Source of the DNA: a bacterium
GTDB taxonomy: Bacteria > Electryoneota > RPQS01
Length of the DNA stretch: 64,000 nucleotides
Reading direction: 5' to 3'
Assembly: GCA_016721565.1 (NCBI GenBank)
Contig: JADKHW010000053.1
Location: 1-64,000, forward strand
Shown here: piece after piece, positions 29,226 through 37,369 of the stretch
Layout of the letters: each line of letters begins with the position of its first letter
Position numbering within the stretch: the stretch's first letter is position 1
Position numbers and translations under genes: made by a program
Notes under the pieces: model-generated
The model's input: only the letters and a program-made list of their open reading frames with translations
Database searches by the model: none
Told to the model about the DNA's origin: nothing

Positions 29226-31507
29226 TGTATGTGAACCTCTTTGGATTCGAGGCTGTGTTCTTCAAGGCGAAGCTCGAGCAACGCTTGCAGGAAAGCGAGC
29301 GTTGATTCGGCACCTTGATTTTCATTTAGGCGATTCGCGTGCAGACCGTCGCGGCAACCGCCTGTAAGTGGGTCATAGATTGGCATGCTCAAGTCATTTC
29401 GCCCGAGAAACCACTCAAACGCGCGCCGTGCTTCGTTGCGCCAACGCTTTTCTCCTGTCGTTCGATATGCTTCAAGGCAGGCAGACACCATTGCTTGCGC
29501 TTCAACAGGTTGCTGATCAAATCGGGCGCGAGTCCCGCCGCGCTTGTAGAAGCCATTAGATCCAATCGGCACAAAATGGCCCTTGCCTGCGTCAGCGCGC
29601 TGAAGATCTGCCAGCCACGTAAGTGACTCGAGTCCCACACTCGCAATCTCTTCGTTCGCCATCGTGTGTCCACAAATTAGCATGGCATGAGGCAACACCG
29701 CATTGCAATAAGTCAGCTCATCTTCAAACCATTTCCAATCATCAGAGCGGTTCGCGTGATACAGTCCCATAAGGCGCGCGGAAAGGTCTTCTCTGAACTG
29801 ACTTGCATTTCGATCCCCCGAAAAGCGCCGTAAATACTCATGTATGCCAATTAATGCGAAGGCCCATGCGCGCGGGCTCGTAGTTTCGCTGATTGCGGGA
29901 AGAGCTTGTTCAAACATCCAACCCGCCATGCTATGCAATGCCGGCGTGTTGAAGCGACCGAGCACGGTTCCCAACGCAAGCAAGGTGCGGCCGTGGCTGT
30001 CATCCGACCCACTGTGCTCTTCAAGCCAATGTCGCTGGTAATTCATAAAGTTTCTGAACCGCCCAGTGGATGGATTAAACGCATACCAAACGAATGACAG
30101 ATAACGAGATGCAAGATCAAAAGCCTCGCCGCGTCCGACTTCATCCAACAATGTGCTGACCATCAAGGCTCGCGCATTATCATCCGTCGTGTAGCCCTCA
30201 TGATAGTTTGGAACCGTGAAGACAGCGTGCTGCAGCATCCCCGTTTCATCTGTCATGTGTCGCAAGTGATCGAGTTTTAGCGGCGGTAATTCGCTTGGCC
30301 GCTTATCCAACGCTCGCGAAATAGAAACCGGTGACTTATAATGTCGGCGCTCAGATTGTGCGCGCAAGAAGCTTGTCATATAACTGCGTGCCACTACAGG
30401 CCAAATCATTTCACGGCCAAACATGTACGCGCGTTTCCGCATCGAGTGTCGCCGGGGCTCATTCTCCAATAGATCGATAATCTGCTCAGCTAACGCTGTT
30501 GGATCACGAAACGGCACCAATACACCGCGCTCTTCGGCCAGCATTTCCTCTGCATACCAATACGGAGTCGAAACAACTGCCTTGCCCGCTCCGAGCGTGT
30601 AGGCCAAGACGCCAGATGTGCTCTGAGCCGCGTTGAGATACGGTGTAATGTAAATGTCCGCTGCGCCTATGAACTCGACAAGCTCTTCCAGACTCACGAA
30701 GCGGTTGTAAAACATCACGCTCGCTTCCACACCCTTTTCCTGCGCCATAAGCTGCAGCGATAGACGATATGACTCACCTTCATGCCGCTTCACATGCGGG
30801 TGCGTGGCGCCGAGAATTATGTACACAACATTCGGGAAGCGCGCGAGAATATCAGGCAAGGCTGCGATAACGTTCTCAAGTCCCTTGTTTGCAGATAGCA
30901 ACCCAAAACTGAGCAATACGATCTTCCCCTCGACACCGAAGACATCCTTGTGAAAGCTCGGATCAACAAAGGGTAAGTCTGGAATCCCGTGCGGGATCAA
31001 ATCAATCTTGTCGCGTGCCACATCAAATACCGTTTGCAAATCACTCCTGCCGCGCTCGCTCATGACCACCACACGGTCCGACAGCAGCGCAATCTCCTTC
31101 AGTACTCGCCTTTGATCCGGGTCAGGGTTTTGCAGAATCGTATGAAAAGTGGTTACAATTGGCATCCGCAGTTCACGCAACAGCGCGAGAATATGGCTTC
31201 CTACTTGCCCGCCGAAAATTCCGTATTCATGCTGCAGGCACACTAAATCAACATTGTTAATGTTTAAGAAGTCCGCAGCGCGGCGATAAGAGTCAATGTC
31301 TCTCTCTGTCAACTCAAATCGCACACGCGGCGGATAAGCGTAACCTGCTTCGGTGTCATTAACGGGCATCGCGATGCACGTCGTGTCGTTAAACGCAGTG
31401 GCAATCGACTCACAAAGATCTGTTGTGAATGTCGCGATACCGCATTGACGCGGCGCGTAGTTGCCAATAAAAGCGATGCGTTTCAGAGATAAATTCGTGG
31501 AGGGCAT
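29222..31507 (-). CDS. glycosyltransferase family 4 fused to an alpha/alpha-barrel domain
   Basis: About 760 residues. The N-terminal half is a GT-B glycosyltransferase (RIAFIGNYAPRQCGIATFTT, then LLSFGLLSANKGLENVIAAL and the acceptor/donor site region ADIYITPYLNAAQSTSGVLA). The C-terminal 380 residues form a helical six-hairpin-like domain (HAVFTVPNYHEGYTTDDNAR, WFLGRNDLSMPIYDPLTGGC). It probably makes a mannosidic glycan that the coupled GH130 enzyme can process. The start is uncertain: MPSTNLS (31507) or three codons upstream (31516) both fit; the frame is open further without homology. Confidence 0.85.
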   Translation of the reverse strand: MPSTNLSLKRIAFIGNYAPRQCGIATFTTDLCESIATAFNDTTCIAMPVNDTEAGYAYPPRVRFELTERDIDSYRRAADFLNINNVDLVCLQHEYGIFGGQVGSHILALLRELRMPIVTTFHTILQNPDPDQRRVLKEIALLSDRVVVMSERGRSDLQTVFDVARDKIDLIPHGIPDLPFVDPSFHKDVFGVEGKIVLLSFGLLSANKGLENVIAALPDILARFPNVVYIILGATHPHVKRHEGESYRLSLQLMAQEKGVEASVMFYNRFVSLEELVEFIGAADIYITPYLNAAQSTSGVLAYTLGAGKAVVSTPYWYAEEMLAEERGVLVPFRDPTALAEQIIDLLENEPRRHSMRKRAYMFGREMIWPVVARSYMTSFLRAQSERRHYKSPVSISRALDKRPSELPPLKLDHLRHMTDETGMLQHAVFTVPNYHEGYTTDDNARALMVSTLLDEVGRGEAFDLASRYLSFVWYAFNPSTGRFRNFMNYQRHWLEEHSGSDDSHGRTLLALGTVLGRFNTPALHSMAGWMFEQALPAISETTSPRAWAFALIGIHEYLRRFSGDRNASQFREDLSARLMGLYHANRSDDWKWFEDELTYCNAVLPHAMLICGHTMANEEIASVGLESLTWLADLQRADAGKGHFVPIGSNGFYKRGGTRARFDQQPVEAQAMVSACLEAYRTTGEKRWRNEARRAFEWFLGRNDLSMPIYDPLTGGCRDGLHANRLNENQGAESTLAFLQALLELRLEEHSLESKEVHIQ

Positions 31508-31571
31508 ATTCCGCATAATAGAGGCAATTGCTTTTAATACGAGTTCCGTATGCAATCGCAATGTGCGTTGT

Positions 31572-32150
31572 CTAACTTTCGCGCAAACCGATAAGCATAA
31601 CGAGAAACATTCCAGTGTCAGCAAAGGTCGAAAACTTTGACATCTTCACCCATCCCGGCTTTCTGCTTGCAGGATCACTTACATAGAATCTCTTGCGTAC
31701 CGGGTCCGCTCCAGTGATTACTACGCTATGGTACTCTTCATTAGAGGTCGGGCGATAGGCGACAATGAGTGGGCGCTCCTTGACGATCTGCGTCGTAATA
31801 TCATCGGGTGTCATTCCCAGGACAGCAGAGAAAAGGATGTGTCCGGCCGCATCAAGGGTCGCCGAAGAGTTAAGACTGTTGGACAATTCCATAAGATCAA
31901 GCGGTAAGATTGAGTCGGGTACGCTTTGATTGATCCCGTAATACTGCATGACCATATCGGCGCAAACCGCGAGACAGTCAGATGTCTCCGCCGACTGCTC
32001 ATGCTTGAATTCTATCACAACTGCTTTTTCGCTCGGCTGTTTTCGCATGAGCGGCACAGTTGTCGCGCATGAAATGAAGACCAAACTTAACAATCCAATA
32101 GCCGTGCGCTGCAGGGCTATTTGCGTAGGTATGCGACGGCGCATGACCAT
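31572..32150 (-). CDS. C39-like cysteine peptidase domain lipoprotein
   Basis: 192 residues. The signal ends in a lipobox-like LVFISCATT, suggesting a lipoprotein. The mature part resembles peptidase family C39: Cys in SDCLAVCADMVMQYYG, His in YHSVVITGADP and Asp in FYVSDPASR. It may be a protease or an inactive relative; no double-glycine substrate gene was recognised nearby. Its ATG overlaps the TAA of the upstream 111-residue gene (TAATG), so the two are probably coupled. Confidence 0.75.
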   Translation of the reverse strand: MVMRRRIPTQIALQRTAIGLLSLVFISCATTVPLMRKQPSEKAVVIEFKHEQSAETSDCLAVCADMVMQYYGINQSVPDSILPLDLMELSNSLNSSATLDAAGHILFSAVLGMTPDDITTQIVKERPLIVAYRPTSNEEYHSVVITGADPVRKRFYVSDPASRKPGWVKMSKFSTFADTGMFLVMLIGLRES

Positions 32151-32485
32151 TATATCACTGCGATAATCAAGACGACGAGCAACACAACGACGAGGATGTA
32201 AATGAGGTCATCGTTGCCGACATTGCCGACCTTGATGCCATTCATATCAGATGTTGCGAGCAATCGACCTTCGTGCGCGCGCAATGTGTCAGCTTCGGTT
32301 TTGCTCATAATCGAGGATGCGTTTGTCGCGCGAGACGAGGTCGGGCTATCAAGAAATAGGCCCGTTGCATTGTTTCCATTCGTCGCCCCTTGATTCGACT
32401 GCAAAGCCTGTGTTGTAGTTGTTGTCTCGCCAAATGCCAGAGACAGCGTGCACAGAAGGGTGATTCCAAAGAGAACCTTCTTCAT
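32150..32485 (-). CDS. secreted small protein with C-terminal membrane helix
   Basis: 111 residues: a signal peptide (MKKVLFGITLLCTLSLAFG), a Thr/Asn/Ser-rich middle and a C-terminal membrane helix (LIYILVVVLLVVLIIAVI). No known family. It immediately precedes and overlaps the C39-like lipoprotein gene. One possibility is a substrate or partner of that protein, but this rests only on the overlap. Confidence 0.6.
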   Translation of the reverse strand: MKKVLFGITLLCTLSLAFGETTTTTQALQSNQGATNGNNATGLFLDSPTSSRATNASSIMSKTEADTLRAHEGRLLATSDMNGIKVGNVGNDDLIYILVVVLLVVLIIAVI

Positions 32486-32543
32486 GACAGTTCCAATTCT
32501 GTTAAATCATTAAGATCAAAATTGATCCAACCAAATGTTCGTG

Positions 32544-34115
32544 CTAAATCACTTTCTCGTTGCCGCTCTTTTGAAGGTCAAGCAACCGTCTCACTTCAGA
32601 GGTTAGGTCTGCCAGTCGAAAAGGCTTTTGCAAAAATGCGTCTGCGCCGGACTCAAGCAACGAGCGAACCATCTCATTCAAATCATATCCGCTGCTGATG
32701 ATGACTTTGCAAGTTGGTCTCACTTGCTTGATCAACGTAAACGCTTTTGCGCCATCCATAACAGGCATGGCCATATCCAATACGACGAGGTGAATATCTC
32801 CCTTGAATTCCTCGGCGACGCGAAGCGCTTCAGCGCCGTCCCGCGCAGTCAACACATGGTAACCGCTGGCTTCGAGTATTCTGCGGTTCAACATCAATAG
32901 CTGCGCTTCATCATCAACGACGAGAATGGTCTCGCTACCCTTTGATTCGCCGATGCGATTCCTTAGCGAGCCGTCTGCCTTTCGCGATGTTGCAGGCAAG
33001 TAGAAGGAAATCGACGCGCCGTTGGCGTCAAGACTTTCTGCATATACATTGCCGTCGTGGTTCTTGGCAATGCCGTACACAGCGGCCAATCCAAGTCCGC
33101 GTCCGAACCCTTTAGTGGAGAAGAACGGCTTAAAGATGTTATCAATAACACTTTTGGACATGCCAACACCGTCATCTGAAACCGTGACCAAGACGTGCGG
33201 ACCCGGTTTCATGCCTAGATGTTCAGCGGCCATTGCTTCAGTAAGATCGACGTTGGAAGTCGAGACCACGATTTCGCCTCGCCCATCAATTGCTTCCATC
33301 GCGTTCATGAGGAGATTGTGCAAAACTTGATTCATCTGAGTCGGATCAGCCTCAACGTTGTGCAGGTCTGCATTTAGCCTTTTCGTCACTGTGACGCCAG
33401 GAGGTAAAAGTTTGGTTTGAAGTGCAAGAACCTGCTGAACAATGTTATTCATATTCACGACTGCGGATTCATGGCGACCTCCTCGGGCAAAGGCAAGGAG
33501 TTCTTGAGCCAATCTGCCCGCCATCTGTGCAGACGTTAGAATTACGTCCACGCTTTCCATTGAGGCAGGACGATCACGAAGTTCGAGTGCCAGTAGCTCT
33601 GCATTCCCCAATACCGCCGCCATAAGATTATTGAGATCATGTGCAACACCGCCCGCCAAAAGTGTTGTAGCTTCCATGTTTGAAAGCGTCCGCAACACTT
33701 CGTCGGCTCGTTTTTGTTTCGTGATGTCCCGCGCGATGGTCGCTGCGCCAACCACTTTACCTTCGCCATCAATTATTGGCGAAATGGTTAACGCAACATT
33801 AACGCATTGTCCATCTTTCGTGACTCGAATAGTCTCATAGTTTGAGATTCGCTCTCCTGCATTGATCCGAGCCATTAAGGCCGGTAACTCGTCCTCGGAG
33901 CCTTTTGGCAAGAGTGTCGAGATTTGTTGACCTATCGCTTCAGCTGCGGAATACCCATACAGATTCACTGCTCCTGCATTCCAGCTTTCAATCGTACCGT
34001 CAAGTGATTTACCGATGATAGCGTCAGTTGACGATTCAACGATCGCTGCCAGTCTCATGGCAACTACGCCATTGGCATGCGCTACTGCGCTGTGTGATTG
34101 TGCTTCATTCGCCAT
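32544..34115 (-). CDS. hybrid sensor histidine kinase, PAS-HisKA-HATPase-REC
   Basis: An intact 523-residue soluble hybrid kinase. PAS (about 20-135) with YGYSAAEAIGQQ; H-box LAGGVAHDLNNLMAAVLGNA at about 155-175 with its phospho-acceptor His; HATPase with NQVLHNLLMNAMEA, VSDDGVGM and GRGLGLAAVYGI; receiver (about 395-515) with VVDDE, VVLDMAMPVMDG and LQKPF. No membrane segment, so it senses a cytoplasmic signal. It lies in the stress-type gene set, between the small secreted protein and a lipoprotein gene, with no partner regulator nearby. Confidence 0.92.
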   Translation of the reverse strand: MANEAQSHSAVAHANGVVAMRLAAIVESSTDAIIGKSLDGTIESWNAGAVNLYGYSAAEAIGQQISTLLPKGSEDELPALMARINAGERISNYETIRVTKDGQCVNVALTISPIIDGEGKVVGAATIARDITKQKRADEVLRTLSNMEATTLLAGGVAHDLNNLMAAVLGNAELLALELRDRPASMESVDVILTSAQMAGRLAQELLAFARGGRHESAVVNMNNIVQQVLALQTKLLPPGVTVTKRLNADLHNVEADPTQMNQVLHNLLMNAMEAIDGRGEIVVSTSNVDLTEAMAAEHLGMKPGPHVLVTVSDDGVGMSKSVIDNIFKPFFSTKGFGRGLGLAAVYGIAKNHDGNVYAESLDANGASISFYLPATSRKADGSLRNRIGESKGSETILVVDDEAQLLMLNRRILEASGYHVLTARDGAEALRVAEEFKGDIHLVVLDMAMPVMDGAKAFTLIKQVRPTCKVIISSGYDLNEMVRSLLESGADAFLQKPFRLADLTSEVRRLLDLQKSGNEKVI

Positions 34116-34212
34116 CGGAGGCCCTAATCATTCGAGGGTGCGTCCAGCCAATACGATAATGCAATTTCTTGCAAGTGCTTGAGGAGCTAAAATTTGCGTC
34201 TAAAATATCGAG

Positions 34213-34674
34213 TTACTTCTCGTTATTGACTGCAAAGTCTTTGAGCGCTGATCCAAGTTCATCCATGTCATGGTTAAACTCGTTCTTGAACTGCTCCCAA
34301 GAACTCTTTCCGCTTTCAGGGTAGTTCAAGAGCTTTGCTTTCAATTCCTTGTTTTTCAACTCAAGCGCGTCGATTTTTTTGTTGTAGTTTGCCCTGCGCT
34401 TACCGTTGGTTCCGGTCATGCTAACTTTATAGTCTGCAATGGCTTTGTCGTTCGAAATGATCTTGATTTCTGCGTTGCTTTTGAAATTCAACCATTCAAC
34501 CTGCCTTGCCGCTTCGGTCTGGTCTGCGACTGCCACCTTGACATCTTGCTTTAGGTCGACAACATTGGCCTTCGCATCCGCGAGTTTCTGTTCAGATGTT
34601 TGCGAACAGCCCATGAACATGGCCATTGACGCAAGTGCAAAAACGAACGTGACGATCTTTGTATACTTATTCAT
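34213..34674 (-). CDS. small helical lipoprotein
   Basis: 153 residues. Signal with lipobox FMGCSQ (mature Cys about residue 23), then a Lys/Glu/Asp-rich helical chain (KLADAKANVVDLKQDVKVAV, DALELKNKELKAKL) likely to form a periplasmic coiled coil. Not a recognised family. Comparable Lys-rich helical lipoproteins occur with CsbD-type genes; the CsbD gene is 68 bases upstream. Confidence 0.65.
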   Translation of the reverse strand: MNKYTKIVTFVFALASMAMFMGCSQTSEQKLADAKANVVDLKQDVKVAVADQTEAARQVEWLNFKSNAEIKIISNDKAIADYKVSMTGTNGKRRANYNKKIDALELKNKELKAKLLNYPESGKSSWEQFKNEFNHDMDELGSALKDFAVNNEK

Positions 34675-34742
34675 CTGAGTGACTTTCTGATAATTTCCAT
34701 CCTTAACACGGTGGACCTGCCCATCCGGGTCCCGTAGAGTCG

Positions 34743-34928
34743 CTAAATTTTCTTAATGATTGAGCGCAATTGTGACTTGGTTCTGCCGAGCCTTACCTGC
34801 AGTCGTCCCAAGAGTTCTTCTTCCTTGCCTTCCAGAAACAGTAAATCATTGTCAGTCAAATGACCAAACTTCTGTTTGAGTTTGCCTGACACTTCGAGCC
34901 ATGTTCCAGTGAACGTGAGCTTTTCCAC
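34743..34928 (-). CDS. CsbD-family stress protein
   Basis: 61 residues with the CsbD pattern WLEVSGKLKQKFGHLTDNDL followed by EGKEEELLGRLQVRLG. CsbD proteins are small, highly charged general-stress proteins of unknown mechanism. It is part of a run of small minus-strand genes (34.2-36.2 kb) that share envelope or stress features. Confidence 0.88.
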   Translation of the reverse strand: MEKLTFTGTWLEVSGKLKQKFGHLTDNDLLFLEGKEEELLGRLQVRLGRTKSQLRSIIKKI

Positions 34929-34981
34929 GGTATCCTCGTTTCATCCTCCGACCAGATAGTATTCATCTGATCGAATTCTGT

Positions 34982-35098
34982 TTATCTGTTTCGGTAACGG
35001 TTGGCGACCATGATGACTAACCACGCCGCCAAGAGGAGCACGCCAGTTGGAATCAGCCAACCAAATGCGACGCTGTCCCAACTCCAATCGGTCATCAT
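34982..35098 (-). CDS. 38-residue single-helix membrane peptide
   Basis: MMTDWSWDSVAFGW, then one hydrophobic helix (LIPTGVLLLAAWLVIMVA) and a basic end NRYRNR. Its start overlaps the stop of the coiled-coil membrane protein gene (GAATGATG), which supports translation. No known family. Confidence 0.6.
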   Translation of the reverse strand: MMTDWSWDSVAFGWLIPTGVLLLAAWLVIMVANRYRNR

Positions 35099-35433
35099 TC
35101 GGGCCTCTTAAAATGACCATTGTTGGACTGCAGAGCGTCGTCGGCGAACTCAGTCGCTGTTTCGCTTTCTTTTTCTTTGTCTTCTTCAGTTTGCAGCGTC
35201 TTCTGCTCAAGCCGTACACGGCGAAGATCAAGCTTTGCCTGTTCCTGCAAAATTTCTAAGGTCTCGATTTCGCGTTGGAGCTTTTCGGCCTTCTTACTGA
35301 GTACCGGCTTTGTCGTGCGTCCCCAGCCAAAGAAGCGACTGAAAAACCACATCACGAGAGCCAGTGCGGCCAGCACCAGCAGGAATCCGTATTCTCTGGG
35401 CTTTTCAACAGCGGTAGTAGAATTCTTGCTCAT
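35095..35433 (-). CDS. membrane-anchored coiled-coil protein
   Basis: About 112 residues from MSKNST (an upstream ATG at 35472 is also possible). One N-terminal membrane helix (YGFLLVLAALALVMWFF), then a basic segment and a long charged coiled coil (LQREIETLEILQEQAKLDLR) ending in an acidic tail. No known family. It follows the periplasmic coiled-coil gene closely, which hints at a paired envelope role. Confidence 0.6.
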   Translation of the reverse strand: MSKNSTTAVEKPREYGFLLVLAALALVMWFFSRFFGWGRTTKPVLSKKAEKLQREIETLEILQEQAKLDLRRVRLEQKTLQTEEDKEKESETATEFADDALQSNNGHFKRPE

Positions 35434-35474
35434 CGTGATGGGTAGGACAACTGTTAAATTTGGCGCTGTCATGA

Positions 35475-35912
35475 TCAGTTGCTGTACATCAATTTGTCCA
35501 TCTTCATCCGCTTCTTGTCCTTCTTGTCGAAGATGTTCTTTTCCTTCTGCAACTCCTTGATGTTCCGCTTGACATCTTTCTGATCAACTTTGACGCGCTT
35601 GCGTTCGAGGTTGTTTTGGTCAAGCTGGCTCGCCAAGGCTGAGTTATCCTGGATCAACTGGATCGCCTGTTTGTCCAAGCTGGATTCTCTGTCGCGCAGT
35701 TCAGTCAAACGGTCAACGAACTCTTTGCGCTGCACGACGGCCTGTTCTTCAGCGCTTTGCACGGGTTCAGGCGTCTGCTGCACCTGTGCCTGTGCATATT
35801 GCGCGTTGTAATAACGCGGGATCATTTGATTCCGCGGGGTTATTGTCGCCGCCGCGAACGAGTTGCCTGCGACCAATGCAAACATCACCAAAACCCAAAT
35901 ATTCTTCTTCAT
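35475..35912 (-). CDS. periplasmic coiled-coil protein
   Basis: 145 residues with a signal peptide (MKKNIWVLVMFALVAGNSFA), a Gln/Pro-rich linker and a long heptad-type helix (ELRDRESSLDKQAIQLIQDN, LERKRVKVDQKDVKRN) ending in a very Lys-rich tail. Not recognised. It is first in a three-gene overlapping set with the membrane coiled-coil protein and the 38-residue peptide. Confidence 0.6.
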   Translation of the reverse strand: MKKNIWVLVMFALVAGNSFAAATITPRNQMIPRYYNAQYAQAQVQQTPEPVQSAEEQAVVQRKEFVDRLTELRDRESSLDKQAIQLIQDNSALASQLDQNNLERKRVKVDQKDVKRNIKELQKEKNIFDKKDKKRMKMDKLMYSN

Positions 35913-35991
35913 TTCCGTCTCCTTTTGAGCAAAATGCTCTTTTCCAACTTCGAAACCGCGATCAACTATCTATTTGAAAGGTTTCTTTTTC

Positions 35992-36162
35992 TTAGTATGC
36001 GATGGGAACCGTCTTTTTGCAGTGTGGGCACCTTGTGGCGTCTTTTGGCATCATGGTGCGACAGCTCGGACAGGGACGTTTAGAGCCTGAGACCCACAAG
36101 AACAATAGAACAATGCCACCGATGCCCAGAACGACAAGTAGGATATTTAAGATGGTGGTCAT
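35992..36162 (-). CDS. 56-residue membrane protein with zinc ribbon
   Basis: One N-terminal membrane helix (LNILLVVLGIGGIVLLFLW) followed by a short zinc ribbon with CPSC and CPHC knuckles 12 residues apart. The arrangement is like small membrane zinc-ribbon proteins of unknown role. It lies between the TetR gene and the coiled-coil set, 25 bases after the TetR stop. Confidence 0.7.
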   Translation of the reverse strand: MTTILNILLVVLGIGGIVLLFLWVSGSKRPCPSCRTMMPKDATRCPHCKKTVPIAY

Positions 36163-36187
36163 TGGATGTCTCCTGACCCTTGATTTA

Positions 36188-36988
36188 TCAGGTTGTTAGC
36201 TTCTCAACTGCAACCGCAATTGGCATCGGCGAATCGCTTGTAATTAGCAATCCACGCTTGAGAATTGTGCCCAATGTGAGTTTCCATTCTTCCCAAACTT
36301 TCTCATCATGGAAATCGCGCTCGTTAATCATCGCAATCAATGGGGCGAGATAGATGGCACTGTAACCAATCGCCAACAGGCATTCGCGTACAGCTTCTAT
36401 CGGAAGATCAATCGCCTTCCCCGTGCGAACCGCTTCTTTGTAGGCATTATGAAAATGCAGATTTGCGCCCAGCGGACCATGCTCTGAGACCCCCAGCAGC
36501 GCACGACGAAGATGGACAGCGCCATCAGCAATCTCTCGTCGCAAGAGAGATGCCCATTGCGGATTATCGTGCAGTACGGTCATCAATCGAATTGGCGAGT
36601 CTATGAGCATCTCTTCGGGCGATTTATGGTCTGGGTCCGTGCCGAAAATTACTTCTAACATACTCATGCCTTCAAATCTCAAGACTTCTTCGTAAAGCTG
36701 TTCTTTACTTCCGAAGTAATAGTTCAGCATGACCTGCCGAACGCCCGCTGCATTGGCGATAGCCCGCGTGTTCGTACCCTTATATCCAAATTCCGAGAAT
36801 AATCGTGTGGCCGCGATAAAGATTTGTCCCTTTGGAGTGGTCAGGTCTGGAGGTAATAACATTTCTTCGTGAGAAACTCGTTTGCTAATAGTCCGGCTAA
36901 CAGTCCGGCTAACTAAAACGAAAGCGCTTTGCTTCTTTGGAGCTTCTTTAGCCACTGTGGGCTTTTTCTTAATTGCGGTCATGTTCAA
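36188..36988 (-). CDS. TetR/AcrR-family regulator
   Basis: 266 residues. After a basic N-terminal tail of about 45 residues comes the TetR DNA-binding domain (ATRLFSEFGYKGTNTRAIA, then NAAGVRQVMLNYYFGSKEQL) and an all-helical ligand domain typical of the CerR/DUF1956-like group. It lies directly next to the OmpA/ice-binding copy 2 module and has the palindrome TTAGTC-N4-GACTAA 86 bases upstream, so it probably represses itself and, through matching sites, both ice-binding genes. The inducer is unknown. Confidence 0.88.
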   Translation of the reverse strand: MNMTAIKKKPTVAKEAPKKQSAFVLVSRTVSRTISKRVSHEEMLLPPDLTTPKGQIFIAATRLFSEFGYKGTNTRAIANAAGVRQVMLNYYFGSKEQLYEEVLRFEGMSMLEVIFGTDPDHKSPEEMLIDSPIRLMTVLHDNPQWASLLRREIADGAVHLRRALLGVSEHGPLGANLHFHNAYKEAVRTGKAIDLPIEAVRECLLAIGYSAIYLAPLIAMINERDFHDEKVWEEWKLTLGTILKRGLLITSDSPMPIAVAVEKLTT

Positions 36989-37073
36989 GCGCTCCGGTAG
37001 TTGATTAAGGATCCTGGCTTGTACTCAGGACTAACAATTAAACTGATTCAGTCGGTTGAAAGTTTCAATTGAA

Positions 37074-37089
37074 TTAGTCACATGACTAA
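37074..37089. promoter_or_regulatory. TetR-type operator upstream of the TetR gene
   Basis: TTAGTCACATGACTAA, an inverted repeat with 6-bp TTAGTC/GACTAA arms. The neighbouring bases (CTAACATA, CTTGTTTGA, AGCGAGCGA, TTTCGAACTATTTTCTTAA to 37140) match the regions upstream of both ice-binding genes. On the minus strand the sequence TATGTTAGTC enters the palindrome, so a -10-like element may overlap it. The remainder of 36989-37263 shows no gene. Confidence 0.6.
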
Positions 37090-37263
37090 CATACAACATG
37101 CTTGTTTGAGAAGCGAGCGATATTTCGAACTATTTTCTTAACCTATTGATAATATTAGCCAAGATAAAACTTGGTGTCATTTCAAGTGGTTTCCTCAACA
37201 TAGATTAGGGTTCGGTTCGAGTCACATCCATGAGGCACAATTCGTGTAATCGCGCATAAAATT

Positions 37264-37295
37264 ACAAGGGTTTACCATTCCTGGTAAACCCTTGT
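37264..37295 (-). terminator. intrinsic terminator of ompA-like copy 2
   Basis: Perfect 13-bp stem ACAAGGGTTTACC / GGTAAACCCTTGT with a 6-base loop, followed on the minus strand by AATTTTATG. Confidence 0.8.
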
Positions 37296-37369
37296 GCACT
37301 AGCGAGGGTGAGGAGATTCACACCATCGCTGTGAATGTTGGCGCTTTTCGCCGATTTTCCAAGATCGCT

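Noticed and set aside
34686..34742. Terminator hairpin GGACC/GGTCC after the CsbD gene
   Set aside because: The stem is only 5 bp with a long loop and there is no T run on either strand.
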